A stretch of DNA of 64,000 nucleotides. It comes from Taudactylus pleione (taxonomy: Eukaryota > Chordata > Amphibia > Anura > Myobatrachidae). The stretch covers positions 14,005,501 to 14,069,500 of the forward strand of contig JAUIMM010000534.1 in the NCBI GenBank assembly GCA_031769625.1. The letters run 5' to 3'. Under the pieces are notes generated by a model that saw only the letters and a program-made list of their open reading frames with translations, did not search any database and was not told the origin of the DNA. The position numbers and the translations under genes are program-made. Of the stretch, positions 55,500-64,000 are shown in pieces (the first letter of the stretch is position 1; each line of letters opens with the position of its first letter).

Positions 55500-58400
55500 G
55501 TTAAAGGGTGCTGTAACCCCCAAAGTACACTCCAAACCAAATAAAAAAATATTTTCTGTGTTTGTGAATTGTGTGCGCAGTAGCCGCACGTGCATCAACA
55601 AAGTAATGCCAAGTGTGCGCCTGTGTCATAAGTAAAGGGCCGGCTGGCTTGACCGTTAAAGGGTGCTGTAACCCCCAAAGTACACTCCAAACCAAATAAA
55701 AAAATATTTTCTGTGTTTGTGAATTGTGTGGGCAGTAGCCGCACGTGCATCAACAAAGTAGTGCCAAGCGTGCGCCTGTGTCATAAGTAAAGGGCCGGCT
55801 GGCTAGACCTTTAAAGGGTGCTGTAACACCAAAAGTACACTCCAAACCAAATAAAAAAATATTTTCTGTGTTTGTGAATTGTGAGCGCAGTAGCCGCACG
55901 TGCTTCAATAAAGTAGTGCCAAGCGTGCGCCTGTGTCATAAGTTAATGGCCAGCTGGCTAGACTGTTAAAGGGTGCTGTAACCCCCAAAGTACACTCCAA
56001 ACCAAATAAAAATATATTTTCTGTGTTTGTGATTTGTGTGCGCAGTAGCTGCACGTACATCAACAAAGTAGTGCCAAGCGTGCGCCTGTGTCATAAGTAT
56101 TGGGCCAGCTGGCTTGACCGTTAAAGGGTGCTGTAACCCCCAAAGTACACTCCAAACCAAATAAAAAAATATTTTCTGTGTTTTTGAATTGTGTGCGCTG
56201 TAGCCGCACGTGCATCAACAAAGTAATGCCAAGCATGCGCCTGTGTCATAAGTAAAGGGCCAGCTGGCTTGACCATTAAAGGGTGCTGTAACCCCCAATG
56301 TACACTCCAAACCAAAAAAAAATTTTTTTTCTGTGTTTGTGAATTGTGTGCGCAGTAGCCGCACGTGCATCAACAAAGTAATGCCAAGCGTGCGCCTGTG
56401 TCATAAGTAAAGGGCCGGCTGGCTTGACCATTAAAGGTTGCTGTAACCCCAAAAGTACACTCCAAACCAAATAAAAAAATATTTTCTGTGTTTGTGAATT
56501 GTGTGCGCAGTAGCCGCACGTGCATCAACAAAGTAGTGCCAAGTGTGCGCCTGTGTCATAAGTAAATGGCCGGCTGGCTTGACCGTTAAAGGGTGCTGTA
56601 ACCCCCAAAGTACACTCCAAACCAAATAAAAAAATATTTTCTGTGTTTGTGAATTGTGTGCGCAGTAGCCTCAAGTGCATCAATAAAGTAGTGCCAAGCG
56701 TGCGCCTGTTTTTGAAGTAAAGGGCCGGCTGGCTTGACCGTTAAAGGGTGCTGTAACCCCCAAAGTACACTCCAAACCAAATAAAAAAATATTTTCTGTG
56801 TTTGTGAATTGTGTGCGCAGTAGCCGCACGTGCATCAACAAAGTAATGCCAAGTGTGCGCCTGTGTCATAAGTAAAGGGCCGGCTGGCTTGACCGTTAAA
56901 GGGTGCTGTAACCGCCAAAGTACACTCCAAACCAAATAAAAAAATATTTTCTGTGTTTGTGAATTGTGTGGGCAGTAGCCGCACGTGCATCAACAAAGTA
57001 GTGCCAAGCGTGCGCCTGTGTCATAAGTAAAGGGCCGGATGGCTAGACCTTTAAAGGGTGCTGTAACACCCAAAGTACACTCCAAACCAAATAAAAAAAT
57101 ATTTTCTGTGTTTGTGAATTGTGAGCGCAGTAGCCGCACGTGCTTCAATAAAGTAGTGCCAAGCGTGCGCCTGTGTCATAAGTTAAGGGCCAGCTGGCTA
57201 GACTGTTAAAGGGTGCTGTAACCCCCAAAGTACACTCCAAACCAAATAAAAATATATTTTCTGTGTTTGTGATTTGTGTGCGCAGTAGCTGCACGTACAT
57301 CAACAAAGTAGTGCCAAGCGTGCGCCTGTGTCATAAGTATTGGGCCGGCTGGCTTGACCGTTAAAGGGTGCTGTAACCCCCAAAGTACACTCCAAACCAA
57401 ATAAAAAAATATTTTCTGTGTTTTTGAATTGTGTGCGCTGTAGCCGCACGTGCATCAACAAAGTAATGCCAAGCTTGCGCCTGTGTCATAAGTAAAGGGC
57501 CAGCTGGCTTGACAGTTAAAGGGTGCTGTAACCCCCAATGTACACCTCAAACCAAAAAAAAAAAATATTTTTCTGTGTTTGTGAATTGTGTGCGCAGTAG
57601 CCGCACGTGCATCAACAAAGTAATGCCAAGCGTGTGCCTGTGTCATAAGTAAAGGGCCGGCTGGCTTGACCATTAAAGGTTGCTGTAACCCCAAAAGTAC
57701 ACTCCAAACCAAATAAAAAAATATTTTCTGTGTTTGTGAATTGTGTGCGCAGTAGCCGCACGTGCATCAACAAAGTAGTGCCAAGCGTGCGCCTGTGTCA
57801 TAAGTAAAGGGCCGGCTGGCTTGACCGTTAAAGGGTGCTGTAACCCCCAAAGTACACTCCAAACCAAATAAAAAAATATTTTCTGTGTTTGTGAATTGTG
57901 TGCGCTGTAGCCGCACGTGCATCAACAAAGTAGTGCCAAGCGTGCGCCTGTGTCATAAGTAAAGGGCCGGTTGACTTGACCGTTAAAGGGTGCTATAACC
58001 CCCAAAGTTCACTCCAGTCCAAACAAAATAAAAAAATATTTTCTGTGTTTGTGAATTGTGTGCGCAGTAGCCGCACGTGCATCAACAAAGTAATGCCAAG
58101 TGTGCGCCTGTGTCATAAGTAAAGGGCCGGCTGGCTTGACCGTTAAAGGGTGCTGTAACCCCAAAAGTACACTCCAAACCAAATAAAAAAATATTTTCTG
58201 TGTTTGTGAATTGTGTGCGCAGTAGCCGCACGTGCATCAACAAAGTAGTGCCAAGCGTGCGCCTGTGTCATAAGTAAAGGGCCGGCTGGCTAGACCTTGA
58301 AAGGGTGCTGTAACACCCAAAGTACACTCCAAACCAAATAAAAAAATATTTTCTGTGCTTGTGAATTGTGAGCGCAGTAGCCGCACGTGCATCAATAAAG

Positions 58401-61400
58401 TAGTGCCAAGTGTGCGCCTGTGTCATAAGTAAAGGGCCGGCAGGCTTGACCATTAAAGGGTGCTGTAACCCCCAAAGTACACTCCAAACCAAATAAAAAT
58501 ATATTTTCTGTGTTTGTGAATTGTGTGCGCAGTAGCCGCATGTGCATCAACAGAGTAGTGCTAAGCGTGCGCCTGTGTCATAAGTAAAGGGCTGGCTGGC
58601 TTGACCGTTAAAGGGTGCTGTAACCCCCAAAGTACACTCCGGTCCAAAATAAATAAAAAAATATTTTCTGTGTTTGTGAATTTTGTGCGCAGTATCAGTA
58701 CGTGCATCAACAAAGTAGTGCCAAGCGTGCACCAGTGTCATAAGTAAAGGGCCGGCTCGCTTGACCGTTAAAGGGTGCTGTAACCCCCAAAGTACACTCC
58801 AAACCAAATAAAAAAATATTTTCTGTGTTTGTGAATTGTGTGCACAGTAGCCGCACGTGCATCAACAAAGTAGTGCCAAGCGTACGCCTGTGTCATAAGT
58901 TAGGGGCCGTCTGGCTTGACCATTAGAGGGTGCTATAACCCCCAAAGTTCACTCCAGTCCAAACCAAATAAAAAAATATTTTCTGTGTTTGTGATTTGTG
59001 TGCGCAATAGCTGCACGTGCATCAACAAAGTAGTGCCAAGCGTGCGCCTGTGTCATAAGTATTGGGCTGGCTGGCCTGACCGTTAAAGGGTGCTGTAACC
59101 CCCAAAGTACACTCCAAACCAAATAAAAAAATATTTTCAGTGTTTTTGAATTGTGTGCACTGTAGCCGCACGTGCATCAACAAAGTAGTGCCAAGCGTGC
59201 GCCTGTGTCATAAGTAAAGGGCCGGCTGGCTTGACCATTAAAGGGTGCTGTAACCCCCAAAGTACACTCCAAACCAAATAATTTTTTTTTTTCTGTGTTT
59301 GTGAATTGTGTGCGCTGTAGCCGCACGTGCATCAACAAAGTAATGCCAAGCGTGCGCCTGTGTCATAAGTAAAGGGCCGGCTGGCTTGACCATTAAACGG
59401 TGCTGTAACTCCCAAAGTACACTCCAAACCAAATAAAAAAATATTTTCTGTGTTTGTGATTTGTGTGCGCAGTAGCCGCACGTGCATCAACAAAGTAGTG
59501 CCAAGCGTGCGCCTGTGTCATAAGTAAAGGGCCAGCTGGTTTGACCGTTAAAGGGTGCTGTAACCCCCAAAGTACACTCCAAACCAAATAAAAAAATATT
59601 TTCTGTGTTTGTGAATTGTGTGCGCTGTAGCCGCACGTGCATCAACAAAGTAGTGCCAAGCGTGCGCCTGTGTCATAAGTAAAGGGCCGGCTGGCTTGAC
59701 CGTTAAAGGGTGCTATAACATCCAAAGTTCACTCCAGTCCAAACAAAATAAAAAAATATTTTCTGTGTTTGTGAATTGTGTGCGCGGTAGCCTCAAGTGC
59801 ATCAATAAAGTAGTGCCAAGCGTGCGCCTGTGTCAGAAGAAAAGGGCCGGCTGGCTTGACCATTAAAGGGTGCTGTAACCCCCAAAGTACACTCCAAACC
59901 AAATAAAAAAATATTTTCTGTTTTTGTGAATTGTGTGCGCAGTAGCCGCACGTGCATCAACAAAGTAGTGCCAAGTGTGCGCCTGTGTCATAAGTAAAGG
60001 GCCGGCAGGCTTGACCGTTAAAGGGTGCTGTAACCCCCAAAGTACACTCCAAACCAAATAAAAAAATATTTTCTGTGTTTGTGAATTGTGTGCGCAGTAG
60101 CCTCAAGTGCATCAATAAAGTAGTGCCAAGCGTGCGCCTGTGTCATAAGTAAAGGGCCGGCTGGCTAGACCTTTAAAGGGTGCTGTAACACCAAAAGTAC
60201 ACTCCAAACCAAATAAAAAAATATTTTCTGTGTTTGTGAATTGTGAGCGCAGTAGCCGCACGTGCTTCAATAAAGTAGTGCCAAGCGTGCGCCTGTGTCA
60301 TAAGTTAATGGCCAGCTGGCTAGACTGTTAAAGGGTGCTGTAACCCCCAAAGTACACTCCAAACCAAATAAAAATATATTTTCTGTGTTTGTGATTTGTG
60401 TGCGCAGTAGCTGCACGTACATCAACAAAGTAGTGCCAAGCGTGCGCCTGTGTCATAAGTATTGGGCCGGCTGGCTTGACCGTTAAAGGGTGCTGTAACC
60501 CCCAAAGTACACTCCAAACCAAATAAAAAAATATTTTCTGTGTTTTTGAATTGTGTGCGCTGTAGCCGCACGTGCATCAACAAAGTAATGCCAAGCATGC
60601 GCCTGTGTCATAAGTAAAGGGCCAGCTGGCTTGACCATTAAAGGGTGCTGTAACCCCCAATGTACACTCCAAACCAAAAAAAAAAATTTTTTCTGTGTTT
60701 GTGAATTGTGTGCGCAGTAGCCGCACGTGCATCAACAAAGTAATGCCAAGCGTGCGCCTGTGTCATAAGTAAAGGGCCGGCTGGCTTGACCTTTAAAGGT
60801 TGCTGTAACCCCAAAAGTACACTCCAAACCAAATAAAAAAATATTTTCTGTGTTTGTGAATTGTGTGCGCAGTAGCCGCACGTGCATCAACAAAGTAATG
60901 CCAAGTGTGCGCCTGTGTCATAAGTAAAGGGCCGGCTGGCTTGACCGTTAAAGGGTGCTGTAACCGCCAAAGTACACTCCAAACCAAATAAAAAAATATT
61001 TTCTGTGTTTGTGAATTGTGTGGGCAGTAGCCGCACGTGCATCAACAAAGTAGTGCCAAGCGTGCGCCTGTGTCATAAGTAAAGGGCCGGATGGCTAGAC
61101 CTTTAAAGGGTGCTGTTACACCCAAAGTACACTCCAAACCAAATAAAAAAATATTTTCTGTGTTTGTGAATTGTGAGCGCAGTAGCCGCACGTGCTTCAA
61201 TAAAGTAGTGCCAAGCGTGCGCCTGTGTCATAAGTTAAGGGCCAGCTGGCTAGACTGTTAAAGGGTGCTGTAACCCCCAAAGTACACTCCAAACCAAATA
61301 AAAATATATTTTCTGTGTTTGTGATTTGTGTGCGCAGTAGCTGCACGTACATCAACAAAGTAGTGCCAAGCGTGCGCCTGTGTCATAAGTATTGGGCCGG

Positions 61401-64000
61401 CTGGCTTGACCGTTAAAGGGTGCTGTAACCCCCAAAGTACACTCCAAACCAAATAAAAAAATATTTTCTGTGTTTTTGAATTGTGTGCGCTGTAGCCGCA
61501 CGTGCATCAACAAAGTAATGCCAAGCTTGCGCCTGTGTCATAAGTAAAGGGCCAGCTGGCTTGACAGTTAAAGGGTGCTGTAACCCCCAATGTACACCTC
61601 AAACCAAAAAAAAATATTTTTCTGTGTTTGTGAATTGTGTGCGCAGTAGCCGCACGTGCATCAACAAAGTAATGCCAAGCGTGTGCCTGTGTCATAAGTA
61701 AAGGGCCGGCTGGCTTGACCATTAAAGGTTGCTGTAACCCCAAAAGTACACTCCAAACCAAATAAAAAAATATTTTCTGTGTTTGTGAATTGTGTGCGCA
61801 GTAGCCGCACGTGCATCAACAAAGTAGTGCCAAGCGTGCGCCTGTGTCATAAGTAAAGGGCCGGCTGGCTTGACCGTTAAAGGGTGCTGTAACCCCCAAA
61901 GTACACTCCAAACCAAATAAAAAAATATTTTCTGTGTTTGTGAATTGTGTGCGCTGTAGCCGCACGTGCATCAACAAAGTAGTGCCAAGCGTGCGCCTGT
62001 GTCATAAGTAAAGGGCCGGTTGACTTGACCGTTAAAGGGTGCTATAACCCCCAAAGTTCACTCCAGTCCAAACAAAATAAAAAAATATTTTCTGTGTTTG
62101 TGAATTGTGTGCGCAGTAGCCGCACGTGCATCAACAAAGTAATGCCAAGTGTGCGCCTGTGTCATAAGTAAAGGGCCGGCTGGCTTGACCGTTAAAGGGT
62201 GCTGTAACCCCAAAAGTACACTCCAAACCAAATAAAAAAATATTTTCTGTGTTTGTGAATTGTGTGCGCAGTAGCCGCACGTGCATCAACAAAGTAGTGC
62301 CAAGCGTGCGCCTGTGTCATAAGTAAAGGGCCGGCTGGCTAGACCTTGAAAGGGTGCTGTAACACCCAAAGTACACTCCAAACCAAATAAAAAAATATTT
62401 TCTGTGCTTGTGAATTGTGAGCGCAGTAGCCGCACGTGCATCAATAAAGTAGTGCCAAGCGTGCGCCTGTGTCATAAGTAATGGGCCGGCTGGCTTGACC
62501 GTTAAAGAGTGCTGTAACCCCCAAAGTACACTCCAAACCAAATAAAAAAATATTTTCTGTGTTTGTAAATTGTGTGCGCTGTAGCCGCATGTGCATCAAC
62601 AAATTAGTGCCAAGTGTGCGCCTGTGTCATAAGTAAAGGGCCGGCAGGCTTGACCATTAAAGGGTGCTGTAACCCCCAAAGTACACTCCAAACCAAATAA
62701 AAATATATTTTCTGTGTTTGTGAATTGTGTGCGCAGTAGCCGCATGTGCATCAACAGAGTAGTGCTAAGCGTGCGCCTGTGTCATAAGTAAAGGGCTGGC
62801 TGGCTTGACCGTTAAAGGGTGCTGTAACCCCCAAAGTACACTCCGGTCCAAAATAAATAAAAAAATATTTTCTGTGTTTGTGAATTTTGTGCGCAGTATC
62901 AGTACGTGCATCAACAAAGTAGTGCCAAGCGTGCACCAGTGTCATAAGTAAAGGGCCGGCTCGCTTGACCGTTAAAGGGTGCTGTAACCCCCAAAGTACA
63001 CTCCAAACCAAATAAAAAAATATTTTCTGTGTTTGTGAATTGTGTGCACAGTAGCCGCACGTGCATCAACAAAGTAGTGCCAAGCGTGCGCCTGTGTCAT
63101 AAGTTAAGGGCCGTCTGGCTTGACAATTAGAGGGTGCTATAACCCCCAAAGTTCACTCCAGTCCAAACCAAATAAAAAAATATTTTCTGTGTTTGTGATT
63201 TGTGTGCGCAGTAGCTGCACGTGCATCAACAAAGTAGTGCCAAGCGTGCGCCTGTGTCATAAGTATTGGGCTGGCTGGCCTGACCGTTAAAGGGTGCTGT
63301 AACCCCCAAAGTACACTCCAAACCAAATAAAAAAATATTTTCAGTGTTTTTGAATTGTGTGCACTGTAGCCGCACGTGCATCAACAAAGTAGTGCCAAGC
63401 GTGTGCCTGTGTCATAAGTAAAGGGCCGGCTGGCTTGACCATTAAAGGGTGCTGTAACCCCCAAAGTACACTCCAAACCAAATAAAAAAATTTTTTCTGT
63501 GTTTGTGAATTGTGTGCGCTGTAGCCGCACGTGCATCAACAAAGTAATGCCAAGCGTGCGCCTGTGTCATAAGTAAAGGGCCGGCTGGCTTGACCATTAA
63601 ACGGTGCTGTAACTCCCAAAGTACACTCCAAACCAAATAAAAAAATATTTTCTGTGTTTGTGATTTGTGTGCGCAGTAGCCGCACGTGCATCAACAAAGT
63701 AGTGCCAAGCGTGCGCCTGTGTCATAAGTAAAGGGCCAGCTGGTTTGACCGTTAAAGGGTGCTGTAACCCCCAAAGTACACTCCAAACCAAATAAAAAAA
63801 TATTTTCTGTGTTTGTGAATTGTGTGCGCTGTAGCCGCACGTGCATCAACAAAGTAGTGCCAAGCGTGCGCCTGTGTCATAAGTAAAGGGCCGGCTGGCT
63901 TGACCGTTAAAGGGTGCTATAACATCCAAAGTTCACTCCAGTCCAAACAAAATAAAAAAATATTTTCTGTGTTTGTGAATTGTGTGCGCGGTAGCCTCAA
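55500..64000. repeat. Large higher-order duplication (about 4.05-4.36 kb) with an 8-unit sub-repeat
   Basis: TCCGGTCCAAAATAAATAAA at about 58638 and 62842, with GCAGTATCAGTACGTG at about 58690 and 62894 (offset 4,204). The block starting 55501 recurs at 59863 (offset 4,362) and also at 56741 (offset 1,240, 8 units). The second large copy continues to the window edge. Confidence 0.85.

Larger units (their letters stand above)
36127..64000 (+). mobile_element. hAT-C: second hAT-A family copy, giant, runs off the window
   Basis: Starts TAGGGGTGAGCAGGTTCGG, the hAT-A right end in the opposite orientation, preceded by ATCTAAAT, a candidate 8-bp duplication with T at position 2 and A at 7. The first 560 bp run colinear with hAT-A: palindromic tip (36140-36160), inverted pair 36191-36204/36216-36228, TATA box, short repeats. 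Then the tandem array begins and does not end within the window. The transposase, if present, lies beyond 64000 on the plus strand. At 27.9 kb or more this copy already exceeds four times hAT-A. Confidence 0.88.
36693..64000. repeat. Satellite-scale tandem array of a 155-bp unit, about 176 copies, open at the window end
   Basis: Units begin about every 155 bp with AATATTTTCTGTGTTTGTGA, pass through GCACGTGCATCAACAAAGTA and AAAGGGCCGGCTGGCTTGAC, and end GTACACTCCAAACCAAATAA. This is the reverse complement of the hAT-A unit with about 5 bases (AGTCC) missing between CACTCC and AAACC; some units keep them (for example near 45690, 49444, 52090, 58950). Divergence between units is modest and includes runs of shared variants, so the array grew by multi-unit duplication. 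The many 64-residue open frames are by-products: the unit length is not a multiple of three and the frames close in each unit. Confidence 0.97.

Noticed and set aside
36529..63791. Dozens of similar 64-116 residue open frames on the minus strand, suggesting a gene family
   Set aside because: They are the same stretch of the tandem unit read repeatedly; unit length is not a multiple of three, each frame closes within one or two units, and they run antisense to the element promoter.
36693..64000. CRISPR-like regular repeats
   Set aside because: Units are 155 bp and contiguous, with no short repeat/unique spacer pattern and no cas genes; the setting is a eukaryotic transposon.

Overview
The window looks like intergenic DNA from a large, transposon-rich vertebrate genome, most likely an amphibian and probably a frog. 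The evidence is the mix of element types: PIF/Harbinger and hAT DNA transposons, a Ngaro-type tyrosine-recombinase retrotransposon with an SGNH-hydrolase gene, a Tc1 element, a CR1/L2-like LINE and Penelope-style hammerhead motifs. I found no host gene, tRNA, rRNA or bacterial feature. Species assignment is inference.

Layout. 1-3814: 3' part of a Harbinger element (Harbinger-1) with broken transposase and SANT/Myb-like genes. 4239-4742: microsatellites and a palindromic element. 4743-11295: complete 6.55-kb hAT element (hAT-A) with matching ends, an 8-bp target duplication in a TA microsatellite, and an uninterrupted 1,038-residue BED-finger transposase on the minus strand; its 5' region carries about 14 copies of a 160-bp repeat. 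11525-18114: complete 6.6-kb Harbinger (Harbinger-2) with three genes (SANT-like gene 1, transposase, SANT-like gene 2), inserted in an older repeat whose unoccupied paralogue lies at 18.6-18.8 kb. 19620-22210: decayed 5' fragment of a hAT relative (hAT-B) carrying two MITEs. 22446-23533: MITE joined to a truncated LINE. 24.5-30.3 kb: Ngaro retrotransposon on the minus strand (gag, RT, RNase H, tyrosine recombinase, SGNH hydrolase), split by a 598-bp Harbinger MITE. 30.3-31.76 kb: minisatellite with two further MITE insertions. 33.6-35.5 kb: dead Tc1 element holding an 844-bp insert.

36127-64000: a second copy of the hAT-A family (hAT-C), inverted relative to hAT-A and inserted in a Harbinger MITE. 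It shares the hAT-A end, subterminal palindromes and TATA box. At the position where hAT-A has 2.3 kb of repeats, hAT-C has more than 27.3 kb of a 155-bp version (about 176 units, running off the window) with nested multi-unit duplications. This giant transposon, with a satellite-scale array in its 5' leader, is the most unusual feature here.

How the parts work together. In each hAT copy the promoter sits at the outer end, followed by the tandem array, then the transposase. The transposase would act on the shared ends of both copies. In Harbinger elements the catalytic protein generally needs a SANT/Myb partner; this family appears to carry two such genes. Only the hAT-A transposase is intact; every other transposase or polymerase gene seen here is damaged.
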